A stretch of DNA of 64,000 nucleotides, taken from NCBI GenBank assembly GCA_024403735.1, contig JAKSRG010000005.1, positions 1 to 64,000 on the forward strand, written 5' to 3'. Of this stretch, positions 8,186 through 16,629 are shown in pieces; position 1 is the stretch's first letter; each line of letters begins with the position of its first letter. Under the pieces are notes generated by a model. It saw nothing but the letters and a program-made list of their open reading frames with translations. It did not search any database and had not been told where the DNA came from. Both the position numbers and the translations under genes were made by a program. The stretch comes from Clostridia bacterium (GTDB lineage: Bacteria > Bacillota > Clostridia > Saccharofermentanales > Saccharofermentanaceae).

Positions 8186-9901
8186 TTATACAGCAGCTCT
8201 TCTGTCGAGCTCTTCCTGCATCTCATCGAGGAAGGCCTGTGGGTTACAAGCATTGTATGCATCCATGTATGCTGCCCATGTTGATTCGAAATCAGAAGCA
8301 GTAACTACCTTTGGCAACCACTCATGCTTACATGTACCCATATCAACCCAAGCTACACCACCTTCAGTGTCGTTTGTCATAGCATTTGAGTAAGAATACA
8401 TTGGATACCACTTAGCTGGACGAGCGTCCTTATCAGAACCTACCATGTCAGGGTAACCATGTGCACCGTATGCTTCGAAACAATCAACGAGTGGCTGAGC
8501 AAGACCTGCGAAGAACTCTGAAGCCTGCTCCTGTGGCTGCATTGCGTTGATACCATCCTTAGATGTACCAAGCCACTGTGGCATATATGAATATGTACAG
8601 CAGTGATCAGCCTTGTAGCCTTCATCCTTCCAGTTGTCTCTCATCTCTTCTGTTCTGTAGTATTCACCATTCTCATCTACGAGATAGTCAACACCCTCGA
8701 TACCCCAGAAACGGAGATCGTGAATATCCTGATCAAGGATATCGTTAAGGAACTTAAATGCCATATCAGGGTTTGAGCAACCTGTTGTTACTGCACATCC
8801 TGAAGAGTTGTTAAGTGTATCACCGTAAGCGTGCCACTGCTGCTTCATGCCCTTTTCAGCTACGAGACCGAGAGGTACATAGTCACAACCGAGGTCATCA
8901 AGACCCTGCTGAGCATATGGGCCAGCGATTGAATATGCGAAATCCCAGTACTGGTCACACATACCAAGAACACGACCTGTTGAAAGCTTTGTGATGTACT
9001 CATCGTATGTCTGAATAGCGAACTCACTATCCATGAGACCCTTGCTGTATACTTCGTTCAACTTCTGGAAGTACATCTTAGCTGTTGGAGTTGTGTTGTA
9101 GTCAACGATCTTTGGATTCTCTGGATCGTCAATATTTACGATAACAGAACCATCGTTTGGATAACCATCGAGGAACTCTGGAGCGTTCTCGATACAGAAG
9201 TATCTCCAGTCATCACAGAGAGCTGTGTAAGGAATAACTGGTGTTCCATCTGGCATCTCTGGGTTAGCTGCAGCGTATCTCTCGAGGAGGTCAAAGTACT
9301 CATCAAGAGTTTCGATCTGTGGGTAGTTGTCCCAAGCAAGTACACGAACCTGGATCCAGAAAGCCTCGTCGTTATGACCTGTAGCCTTCTCCTCACCGTA
9401 TGAGTTACAGAATACGTTTGCCCAGTAGATCTTACCGTCATCCTGTCTGAACATATCCCACTCTTCGTCTGAGTAGAGTTCCTTAAGGTTTGGATACTTC
9501 TCAATATAATCATCCCAAGCTACGAGACAGTCAGCTTCGTAAAGCTGCTTCATTCCGTCACCACCATCGATGAAATCAGGGAGTGTACCAGATGCAATGA
9601 TAGCACCTACAGCTTCTTCAGCTGTCTGACCTGTGAGCCATGTCTCCTTTACAGAAACACCTGTCTTTTCAGCGATGATCTTCTGAATCTCGTTACCATC
9701 GTTGATTTCGTTACCAGGCATAGCTGAGAACATTGTCATTTCGATGATCTTCTCTTCAGAGTAAACGCTTTCACCTGCTGCGTTTGTTGTGTCAGGAGCC
9801 TCTGTGCCCTCACCAACATTAGCCTTCTTGTCTGAACAAGCTGCGAGAGCTGATACAGCAACAAGAGATGCTAAAACGATAGAAAAAATCTTCTTCTTCA
9901 T
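8186..9901 (-). CDS. Extracellular solute-binding lipoprotein of the xylo-oligosaccharide ABC transporter (LplA/YtcQ type)
   Basis: A 571-residue secreted lipoprotein. Residues 1-22 form a signal peptide ending in the lipobox ALAAC, with Cys22 lipidated. The mature part is an acidic, Trp- and Tyr-rich family 1-type binding fold, of the large (about 550 residue) LplA class that handles oligosaccharides. Sequence features such as IIAEKTGVSVKETW and GCAVTTGCSNPDMAFKFL fit this class. It heads the transport genes: own promoter with perfect TATAAT, a small 5' hairpin, and a near-perfect AAGGAGGAG ribosome site. It is followed by an internal terminator. Substrate (xylo-oligosaccharide or aldouronate) is inferred from the GH10 neighbour. 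Confidence 0.9.
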   Translation of the reverse strand: MKKKIFSIVLASLVAVSALAACSDKKANVGEGTEAPDTTNAAGESVYSEEKIIEMTMFSAMPGNEINDGNEIQKIIAEKTGVSVKETWLTGQTAEEAVGAIIASGTLPDFIDGGDGMKQLYEADCLVAWDDYIEKYPNLKELYSDEEWDMFRQDDGKIYWANVFCNSYGEEKATGHNDEAFWIQVRVLAWDNYPQIETLDEYFDLLERYAAANPEMPDGTPVIPYTALCDDWRYFCIENAPEFLDGYPNDGSVIVNIDDPENPKIVDYNTTPTAKMYFQKLNEVYSKGLMDSEFAIQTYDEYITKLSTGRVLGMCDQYWDFAYSIAGPYAQQGLDDLGCDYVPLGLVAEKGMKQQWHAYGDTLNNSSGCAVTTGCSNPDMAFKFLNDILDQDIHDLRFWGIEGVDYLVDENGEYYRTEEMRDNWKDEGYKADHCCTYSYMPQWLGTSKDGINAMQPQEQASEFFAGLAQPLVDCFEAYGAHGYPDMVGSDKDARPAKWYPMYSYSNAMTNDTEGGVAWVDMGTCKHEWLPKVVTASDFESTWAAYMDAYNACNPQAFLDEMQEELDRRAAV

Positions 9902-9923
9902 TTTTTCTCCTCCTTGTATTTTT

Positions 9924-9938
9924 GCACACCATGTGTGC
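9924..9938 (-). other. 5' leader hairpin of the solute-binding protein mRNA
   Basis: GCACAC-CAT-GTGTGC is a 6-bp stem with a 3-base loop, between the predicted transcript start and the ribosome site. It may protect the mRNA 5' end. Confidence 0.45.
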
Positions 9939-9950
9939 TATTCACGTAAA

Positions 9951-9979
9951 ATTATATGGTCGTATCTCTTGTTCAACAA
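9951..9979 (-). promoter_or_regulatory. Predicted sigma-A promoter of the solute-binding protein gene
   Basis: On the minus strand TTGTTG (9979-9974), a 17-base spacer and a perfect TATAAT (9956-9951), about 50 bases before the ATG. The weak -35 fits a promoter that needs an activator, for which the upstream YesN-like regulator is the obvious candidate. Confidence 0.5.
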
Positions 9980-10071
9980 CCCTATAAAATCTTACAAAAA
10001 TACCGAAAAATTCTACATGTAGGAGAAACTCTAGACTATAATTTATCCCGTATTTTGAGCGAAACGTTTTG

Positions 10072-11664
10072 TTACTCGCCCCTGTTGTTCTTCCTATACT
10101 TAGATGGTGTACAGCCCTTAATTTCAATGAATTTGCGGATAAAATAGTCGCAATCTTTGTATCCAACTTCCTCCGCAATCTGGTTAATCTTCTTATCTGT
10201 AGAGATTACCATCTTGGCTGCTTCCTTGATTCTATAATTTGTCAGGTAATTCTTAAAAGACATGTCATACTTCTTCTTGAATACCTGTCCAAGATATGAA
10301 CTATTAATATGATATTTGTCGCCTAAATACTTAAGGCTGATGTTTTCGCTATAATGATCCCTAATCTCAGCTTCGATCTCAGCTAGAATTCCTCGGGATA
10401 TACTCTTACGAAGTTCCATGAGGTAGTTAGCGTACTCTGTAGCAAAACGCTTCATATGCTGGCTACTACCACGGATGAGTGAACTATCTACCGCATTCTC
10501 AGAGATATACTCGACAATCTCTTCCTGGTTAATACTGTCATCCTGTTCACTAGCAAGGTGAATGAGCTGGAATAGGAGATAGTTAAGATTGAGGTCCATG
10601 ATGTTTTCGCTAGCGTCACAGCTTTGGAGCTCACTATAGAGTTTGTCTACTGCTAATTCGATCTGCTCCTGCTCATTGTTCTCAATAGCATTAATAATCT
10701 CGTCGATTGAATTCTTACAAAGTACGAGACCAGACTGAGATACCTGAACTTCATCCTCATAAACATAAATACTCTTAGGATTGTGGAAACTCTTAATACT
10801 ATTAAGTCTGTGGCATGAGCTATATGACTTAGATATAGCTGAGATGTTAGATACCATCTTTCCACAGAGCATACGGATAGGCTTCTTCATCATTACTTCA
10901 ATCTTACGATGCATAGTGATCAAGAATTCTTCTTCAAACATATCTTTTCTGTCTGCCATATTCTCACAGTAGATGAAGCCGATATCGTAGTCATCTTCAG
11001 AATAAGACACATCGAAAATAAAATGGTTGGCGTAATCTTTCAAAACTTCACGACAAACACTATAGAGCTGCTTCTGCTCAAGTCTCAAATCGTAATCGTC
11101 GCTTTCACTATCTATATAATCAGATGCTACTTCGATATCGATAAATCTTATGCCACCTGTGAGCTGAAGATGCGAATTAACGAAATCAATATTAGATTCG
11201 TCATACTTACCTTTAATAAGTGAAATAATATTAATTCTTAAGAAAGCATCCTGCATCTGCTCCTGATTTTCTTTCTGCTTGTGAGATTCAAGTGTCAGAT
11301 TAGATACATTTCTAATAATTGATAACAACTCTTCCTTCTTTACAGGCTTAAGGATGTAATCATGACAATTACTTCTAATCGCCTTCTGTGTATATGAGAA
11401 ATCATCATATCCTGTGAGTACGACAAATCTTGCGTCAGAGATTTTCTCCTCGTTAATCTTCTCGAGAAGTTCAAGACCATTCATAACTGGCATCTGGATA
11501 TCTGAAATAATCAAATCAACAGTATAATTTTTAAGATACTCAAGAGCTTCCTGACCATTAGTCATTAAGGCAACAATCTCATAACCTTCTCTCTCCCAAT
11601 CTACAATTATCTGTAAACCTTGAAGAATATAAGGTTCATCATCAACAAGCATTACTCTCAACAT
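10072..11664 (-). CDS. YesN-type response regulator with AraC DNA-binding domain
   Basis: A 530-residue regulator. Residues 1-125 are a receiver domain with the acidic pair DDEP, the phospho-acceptor Asp in DLIISDIQMP and the conserved Lys in LKPVKKEEL. The middle (about 130-420) is the variable region of YesN proteins. The last 100 residues are an AraC-type double helix-turn-helix (KINQIAEEVGYKDCDYFIRKF, then GCTPSKYR). It should be phosphorylated by the kinase encoded 13 bases upstream and activate the transporter genes just downstream. AAGGAG sits before the ATG. YesN-type regulators of this length usually control sugar ABC transporters. Confidence 0.93.
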   Translation of the reverse strand: MLRVMLVDDEPYILQGLQIIVDWEREGYEIVALMTNGQEALEYLKNYTVDLIISDIQMPVMNGLELLEKINEEKISDARFVVLTGYDDFSYTQKAIRSNCHDYILKPVKKEELLSIIRNVSNLTLESHKQKENQEQMQDAFLRINIISLIKGKYDESNIDFVNSHLQLTGGIRFIDIEVASDYIDSESDDYDLRLEQKQLYSVCREVLKDYANHFIFDVSYSEDDYDIGFIYCENMADRKDMFEEEFLITMHRKIEVMMKKPIRMLCGKMVSNISAISKSYSSCHRLNSIKSFHNPKSIYVYEDEVQVSQSGLVLCKNSIDEIINAIENNEQEQIELAVDKLYSELQSCDASENIMDLNLNYLLFQLIHLASEQDDSINQEEIVEYISENAVDSSLIRGSSQHMKRFATEYANYLMELRKSISRGILAEIEAEIRDHYSENISLKYLGDKYHINSSYLGQVFKKKYDMSFKNYLTNYRIKEAAKMVISTDKKINQIAEEVGYKDCDYFIRKFIEIKGCTPSKYRKNNRGE

Positions 11665-11677
11665 ATATATCTCCTTC

Positions 11678-13441
11678 TTATTCCTTAAGCTTATCTACTG
11701 GAATTGTGATAACGACGCTAAGTCCTACGCCCTTCTCACTCTCAATATCAAACTTAACAGAATTATCGAACATCATCTTTATTCTAAGGCAGGCATTAAG
11801 CATGCCTACTCGTTTATGTTTCTTAAGCGAATCAATTGTAACACTATTCATACTCTTACACATTCGCTCAACTTCGGCTTCATCCATACCGTCGCCAGTA
11901 TCTTCTACTTCGATATAGAGAAGATTAGATTTCTTATATACACGAACGAAAATCCAACCCTGTGATGACTTAGATTCAATTCCGTGAACACAAGCATTCT
12001 CAACAAAGGTTACGAGCGTAAGTTTAGGGATCTGAATGTTTTCACAATCTGGCTCAATATCAATATCAAAAGACAATCTATCACCAAATCTATAGCTTTG
12101 GAGATAAAGATAAGCTTCGATAGACTCAACTTCTTTCCTAATAGCAACAGAGTCATTTCCCCACTCACAGTTCTGACGCTCCATGAGTGCCAGCTTCTCA
12201 ATCATCTCTGCAGTCTCATCTTCACCCTTGAGCATGCTATGCATTCTGATACTCTCAAGAGCATTGAACAAAAAGTGTGGATTAATCTGACTTTGGAGTG
12301 CGAGTACTTCTGCATTCTTACGAGCGATATCACTCTCCTGCTCACGAAGCTTATCAATGTAAACCGTATTAATAAGATCATTATTAACAGATACAATCTT
12401 ATTGTAGTTTCTCATGAGGTCAGCGAACTCATCTGAACCTTCGATATTAGTGATAGGAATAAATGTACCTGAATCATCACCGCCAAAAGCGACCTGAAGT
12501 TCGTTAATTCTTCTAACAATAGATTTCTCTACCCGTTTCATAATCAAGATAGGGATAACCAATGTAAATAACAGAAGAACAACAATAATCCACCATCGTT
12601 CAGCAATGATCTTGAGCACAAGAAGTTCATCGCTGAATACATAGATTGTAAAGTCTGTATATCTATACTGATAAAATCTAGTTGTTACGTAACTATTGGT
12701 GTCGAGATATTCATTAAGCGCAGCCTCGTAGTCATTAACTGCAACATTAGAGAATGGAATATAGTCATCATTACACTTAATGAACATAGGAGACTTAGAA
12801 GATAGTGACTTAAGCTCCAATCCAAGACGACCAATATCATTCTCGATGGTAATTATAAGTTCTTTACCATTTCCGACTGCTTTGAAACGCTTAACATACA
12901 TAAACTTCTTACGTCCATTAAGTCTTATATTCTCGGAATCATCATTAAACACCAACAATGCCTCATCAGTATCTAGTGCCTTGAACTTCTTGTACCACGT
13001 ATCATCATAATGGAGATATAACTGATGGAAATTACTACCATTCAAGATACTAGAGTTGTCAACATATACGGTGATTTTATCAATCTTAAGGGTATTGAGT
13101 GATTTAAAGAAATTAGATCGCTGGAACTCTGAATATGCAGAAATATAATCAAAAGCTGATTCATACTCTGTGTTGATGAACTCCTGGAAAATCGCATTCT
13201 TATTAATAGCGTTAGCAACAAGAACGTCATACTCAACTGTACTACGAATGTATTCCATGTACGATGCAGCTTCACTCTCACGATCACGACGATTACTATT
13301 CATCTCTTCAGAGAAGAGAGAAGTCAAAATCACTCCGTCTGTGAGGATGAGCGGAATAATTACACACAATATATAAATAACCAGGAACTTCTGGTTGATC
13401 TTGAGGTTATTCAGAAAATCTTTCTTACCCAAACGATGCAT
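11678..13441 (-). CDS. YesM-type sensor histidine kinase
   Basis: A 587-residue membrane kinase. One transmembrane helix near residues 18-40 and another near 278-300 bracket an extracellular sensor domain. Then come a HAMP-like linker, a His_kinase domain with the phospho-acceptor His in QSQINPHFLFN, and a HATPase domain with the N-box VTFVENACVHG and G-box EDTGDGMDE. It senses an extracellular sugar, presumably a xylan fragment, and signals to the adjacent YesN-type regulator. It is the first gene of the module. The promoter is not clear; a TATAAT on the minus strand at 13481-13476 has no good -35. Confidence 0.92.
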   Translation of the reverse strand: MHRLGKKDFLNNLKINQKFLVIYILCVIIPLILTDGVILTSLFSEEMNSNRRDRESEAASYMEYIRSTVEYDVLVANAINKNAIFQEFINTEYESAFDYISAYSEFQRSNFFKSLNTLKIDKITVYVDNSSILNGSNFHQLYLHYDDTWYKKFKALDTDEALLVFNDDSENIRLNGRKKFMYVKRFKAVGNGKELIITIENDIGRLGLELKSLSSKSPMFIKCNDDYIPFSNVAVNDYEAALNEYLDTNSYVTTRFYQYRYTDFTIYVFSDELLVLKIIAERWWIIVVLLLFTLVIPILIMKRVEKSIVRRINELQVAFGGDDSGTFIPITNIEGSDEFADLMRNYNKIVSVNNDLINTVYIDKLREQESDIARKNAEVLALQSQINPHFLFNALESIRMHSMLKGEDETAEMIEKLALMERQNCEWGNDSVAIRKEVESIEAYLYLQSYRFGDRLSFDIDIEPDCENIQIPKLTLVTFVENACVHGIESKSSQGWIFVRVYKKSNLLYIEVEDTGDGMDEAEVERMCKSMNSVTIDSLKKHKRVGMLNACLRIKMMFDNSVKFDIESEKGVGLSVVITIPVDKLKE

Positions 13442-13485
13442 CTAATTCCGCCTTGTAAAAATAATCAGTCATATTATTATACAAC

Positions 13486-13532
13486 AAAAAACCGACTTTA
13501 TAGATGATTAACTACCATCATATAAAAGTCGG
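13486..13532 (-). terminator. Terminator after the 85-residue membrane protein gene
   Basis: On the minus strand CCGACTTTTATATGATG pairs with CATCTATAAAGTCGG (one bulge), followed by six T, 35 bases past the stop at 13567. Confidence 0.8.
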
Positions 13533-13566
13533 CTTGTCACTTTATTTCACAGAAACAACTATTTAA

Positions 13567-13824
13567 TTATTTACCTGCATCAACCATTTCTTCCTGAGTT
13601 ACTTCATCTTCAACATTATTAGAGAACTTAGGAACGATAACTCCGAATACAAGACAGATAACTAATATTCCTAAGACGATGAAACCTGCAGCACCCATAC
13701 GCTCTGTAAATCTTACAGAAGGCTTATTAACTACTGGCATTCCGCCCTCTTCGCTGTACTTCATTGTTGCGTCCTTCATTGTATCTGTATCACAACCTGT
13801 AATGCTATATCTTTCATTTCTCAT
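13567..13824 (-). CDS. Small single-pass membrane protein, unknown function
   Basis: An 85-residue protein I do not recognise. The N-terminal 40 residues are polar, one transmembrane helix spans about 46-68 (AAGFIVLGILVICLVFGVIV), and the tail is acidic (NNVEDEVTQEEMVDAGK). AGGGAG lies nine bases before ATG and it has its own terminator, so it looks like a real monocistronic gene between the arabinose operon and the YesM/YesN module. An inverted repeat lies about 90 bases upstream. Confidence 0.65.
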   Translation of the reverse strand: MRNERYSITGCDTDTMKDATMKYSEEGGMPVVNKPSVRFTERMGAAGFIVLGILVICLVFGVIVPKFSNNVEDEVTQEEMVDAGK

Positions 13825-13910
13825 ATCCCATATCTCCCTTCGATAATGTTAATTTCATTCTAGCACCATCTGTTACTTTGTAATCTAACTTAGGCCATAG
13901 ATATTGGTTT

Positions 13911-13935
13911 CTATTTTGCTAAAAGTGCAAAATAG
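13911..13935. promoter_or_regulatory. Perfect 9-bp inverted repeat upstream of the small membrane protein gene
   Basis: CTATTTTGC and GCAAAATAG are separated by TAAAAGT. There is no T-run, so it is more likely an operator than a terminator. Ten bases to the right lies TCGAAAACACAGCGC, which recurs near 55340. Confidence 0.4.
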
Positions 13936-13964
13936 ACGACCATTTCGAAAACACAGCGCAAAAT

Positions 13965-13995
13965 AAAAACGCACCTCGTTGTTTTCGAGATGCGT
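13965..13995 (-). terminator. Terminator of the arabinose operon
   Basis: On the minus strand ACGCATCTCG pairs with CGAGGTGCGT around a 7-base loop, followed by a T-rich tract, 27 bases past the araD stop. Confidence 0.85.
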
Positions 13996-14022
13996 CATTA
14001 TCATTCAAACAAAACTATCAGA

Positions 14023-14718
14023 TTAGTTCTGACCGTAGTAAGCATTTGCTCCGTGCTTTCTGAAATAGTGCTTGTCCTGGAGTTCCTGTGGAGCAGGAGT
14101 AATGTCCTTGTTGATTGTCTCTGCTCGGTAAGCCATCTTAGCAACTTCCTCGAGAACTACTGAGTTATGTACTGCCTCGTGAGGATCCTTACCCCAAGTG
14201 AATGGGCCGTGGTTCTTACACATAACGCCTGGCATAGCCTCATAATCAATTCCACGCTCCTTGAAAGAGTCAACAATCAAGATACCTGTGTTCTTCTCAT
14301 AATAATCTTCAATCTCTTCCTTAGTAAGGCAACGAACACATGGGATATTACCATAGAAATAATCTGCATGAGTTGTTCCGTAGCATGGGATGTCTCTTCC
14401 GCTCTGAGCCCAAGATGTTGCATAAGATGAATGTGTATGAACAACACCTCCGACATTTGGGAATGCCTTATAAATCTCAATGTGAGTTGGTGTATCTGAA
14501 GAAGGCTTGTACTTACCTTCTACTCTGTTACCGTCGAGATCAAGAACAACCATATCATCAGCAGTCATTGTCTCATAAGGAACACCACTTGGCTTGATTA
14601 CGATAAGGCCCTTCTCTCTATCGATACCACTAACATTACCCCAAGTAAAAGTTACGAGATTGTACTTTGGGAGAAGCATATTAGCTTCGAATACTTCTTT
14701 TTTGAGTTCTTCTAACAT
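14023..14718 (-). CDS. araD: L-ribulose-5-phosphate 4-epimerase
   Basis: A 231-residue class II aldolase/adducin family protein, the usual length for AraD (EC 5.1.3.4). It converts L-ribulose 5-phosphate to D-xylulose 5-phosphate, joining arabinose to the pentose phosphate pathway. Seen motifs are GNVSGID and IKPSG (phosphate binding), the zinc-binding VHTHSSYAT and the C-terminal segment [14 protein letters not shown] with the catalytic Tyr region. It is the last gene of the operon with GH51 and the FGGY kinase. No arabinose isomerase gene is in the window. Confidence 0.95.
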   Translation of the reverse strand: MLEELKKEVFEANMLLPKYNLVTFTWGNVSGIDREKGLIVIKPSGVPYETMTADDMVVLDLDGNRVEGKYKPSSDTPTHIEIYKAFPNVGGVVHTHSSYATSWAQSGRDIPCYGTTHADYFYGNIPCVRCLTKEEIEDYYEKNTGILIVDSFKERGIDYEAMPGVMCKNHGPFTWGKDPHEAVHNSVVLEEVAKMAYRAETINKDITPAPQELQDKHYFRKHGANAYYGQN

Positions 14719-14769
14719 ATTCTTACTTCCTTATTATTAATAATAATCTATTTAATATAATCAGACTTA

Positions 14770-16353
14770 TCAGATCTCAGTAGCAGCCTTTTCTACTGCG
14801 AGACCCTTAACGTACTTCTCCATGAACTTATCGAAGCCATCAACGTCCTTCTTATCAGCCATTATCTCAACACTCTTAGCAGATGCGAAGATCTTGTTAT
14901 TCAAGTAATCAGAGAGTGTCTCGCCATTCTTCTGTGCCATGTAAAGTGCGAGGACTGCGATACCCCATGCACCACCTTCACCAGCTGTCTCCATTACACA
15001 TACTGGAGAGTTACATGCAGCAGATGCAATTGTCTGTCCAGCCTTAGGTGTCTTGAAGTAACCACCGTGACCGAACATCTTCTTAACACTTACACCCTCT
15101 TCCTTGATAAGAATATCAAGACCAACCTTGAGTGCAGCAAGTGCTGAGTAGAGGTTCATTCGCATAAAGTTAGGAAGTGTGAACTTATCTTCAGCACTTC
15201 TCATGAATAATGGGCTTCCCTTAATAAATCCAGTTACAGGCTCACCTGAGAGGTAGTTATATGATACAAGTCCGCCGCAGTCTGCTTCACCGTCAAGTGC
15301 TACGGAATAAAGCTTCTCGAACATTGCACCACGGTCAAATTCAGTTCCCATGAGCTTAGCGAACTCATCGAAAATCTTCACCCATGCATTAATCTCAGAT
15401 GTACAGTTATTGCAATGTACCATGGCTACAGGATCACCTGTTGGTGTAGTAACCATATCAATCTCCTTGTGGAGTTTCTTCATTTCTTCCTTAAGTACTA
15501 CCATAGCGAATACTGAAGTACCTGCTGAGATATTACCTGTCTCAACTGCAACTGAATTAGTAGCAACCATACCTGTACCAGCATCACCCTCTGGTGGACA
15601 CATTGGAATACCAGCTTCGAGATCACCGTCAACATCAAGAAGCTTAGCGCCCTCTACTGTAAGTGAACCAGCATCCTCACCAGCACTTAGTACTTCTGGG
15701 AGAATTCCCTTGAGTGTCCATGAGTAATTCTTATCTGCGATGAGCTGCTGGGCAATACCGAGCATTCTCTCATCGTAGTTACCTGTCTTAGAGTCGATTG
15801 GGAACATACCAGATGCATCACCTACACCGAGAACCTTACGGCCACAAAGCTTAAAGTGAACAAAGCCAGCGAGTGTAGTAAAGTGAGCAATTGAAGGTAC
15901 ATGTGCTTCACCATTCAAGATTGCCTGGTAAAGATGTGAGATGCTCCAACGCTGTGGAATATTGAAGTTAAGAGCTTCAGTAAGCTTGTCAGCAGCTTCC
16001 TCAGTGATTGTGTTTCTCCAAGTTCTGAATGGAACAAGGAGATTGTCATCCTTATCGAAAGCCAAGTATCCGTGCATCATAGCTGAGAAACCAATTGCTG
16101 CGAATGACTTAATAACTACGCCATATTCGTCTTTAACATTCTTCTTCAAATCTGCGTAACACTCCTGAAGACCACTCCAGATCTCAGCCTCTGAGTATGT
16201 CCAGATGCCATCAACCAAAGAGTTCTCCCACTCCTTGCCACCTGAAGCTACAGGATTACCTTCTGTGTCAACCAATACAGCCTTGATACGTGTAGAACCA
16301 AATTCAATACCAAGTGCACATTTTCCTTCAGCGATTAAATTCTTAATGTCCAT
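14770..16353 (-). CDS. FGGY-family carbohydrate kinase, probable L-ribulokinase or xylulokinase
   Basis: A 527-residue FGGY kinase. The N-terminal half starts ALGIEFGSTRIKAV (phosphate loop, with Glu where many members have Asp) and contains GFSAMMHGYL; the C-terminal half has GHGGYFKTP (adenosine-binding region) and AGEGGAWGIAVLA. Such kinases phosphorylate a pentulose at O-5. Position between GH51 and araD argues for L-ribulose; the sequence does not settle ribulose versus xylulose. The frame is open to 16407, but GAGGAAA before the ATG at 16353 marks the likely start, 22 bases after the Cys-rich gene. Confidence 0.85.
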   Translation of the reverse strand: MDIKNLIAEGKCALGIEFGSTRIKAVLVDTEGNPVASGGKEWENSLVDGIWTYSEAEIWSGLQECYADLKKNVKDEYGVVIKSFAAIGFSAMMHGYLAFDKDDNLLVPFRTWRNTITEEAADKLTEALNFNIPQRWSISHLYQAILNGEAHVPSIAHFTTLAGFVHFKLCGRKVLGVGDASGMFPIDSKTGNYDERMLGIAQQLIADKNYSWTLKGILPEVLSAGEDAGSLTVEGAKLLDVDGDLEAGIPMCPPEGDAGTGMVATNSVAVETGNISAGTSVFAMVVLKEEMKKLHKEIDMVTTPTGDPVAMVHCNNCTSEINAWVKIFDEFAKLMGTEFDRGAMFEKLYSVALDGEADCGGLVSYNYLSGEPVTGFIKGSPLFMRSAEDKFTLPNFMRMNLYSALAALKVGLDILIKEEGVSVKKMFGHGGYFKTPKAGQTIASAACNSPVCVMETAGEGGAWGIAVLALYMAQKNGETLSDYLNNKIFASAKSVEIMADKKDVDGFDKFMEKYVKGLAVEKAATEI

Positions 16354-16375
16354 GTTAAATTTCCTCGTATTTCTA

Positions 16376-16627
16376 TTATTTCCATTTTTTGTTAGGGCAT
16401 CTGCCATTCTTGAGTGCCGCTCGTATCTCTACATAGCAGCCGCACGATAGGCATGTTCCCATATTAAGTTTCTCGCATGTTTTGCAGACCTCTAGTCTTG
16501 CATCAACAATATCTTCTTCCACAAGATCTGAACTCTTAAGAGAAGCCAGATGATCAGCAATAAGCTTCCGATAATCAATCTCACTCGCCTCTTTGAGCAG
16601 GCATTTCTTGCATGGTCTCTTATCCAT
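16376..16627 (-). CDS. Small Cys-rich protein of the DUF6171 type
   Basis: An 83-residue soluble protein with Cys pairs at both ends: RPCKKC near the N-terminus, then CKTC, CLSCGCYVE and a last Cys in RCPNKKW. The spacing suggests two small zinc-binding knuckles flanking a helical middle. This matches what I recall of DUF6171, a family of unknown function in Clostridia. The gene starts two bases after the GH51 stop, so it is probably translated by coupling, and ends just before the FGGY kinase. Why such a protein sits inside an arabinose operon is not known. Confidence 0.65.
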   Translation of the reverse strand: MDKRPCKKCLLKEASEIDYRKLIADHLASLKSSDLVEEDIVDARLEVCKTCEKLNMGTCLSCGCYVEIRAALKNGRCPNKKWK

Positions 16628-16629
16628 TA

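Noticed and set aside
10060..10071. cre-like site CGAAACGTTTTG for CcpA upstream of the binding protein gene
   Set aside because: At least three mismatches to the consensus on either strand.
16354..16407. 18-residue longer N-terminus of the FGGY kinase
   Set aside because: It overlaps the Cys-rich gene, and a good ribosome site supports the ATG at 16353.
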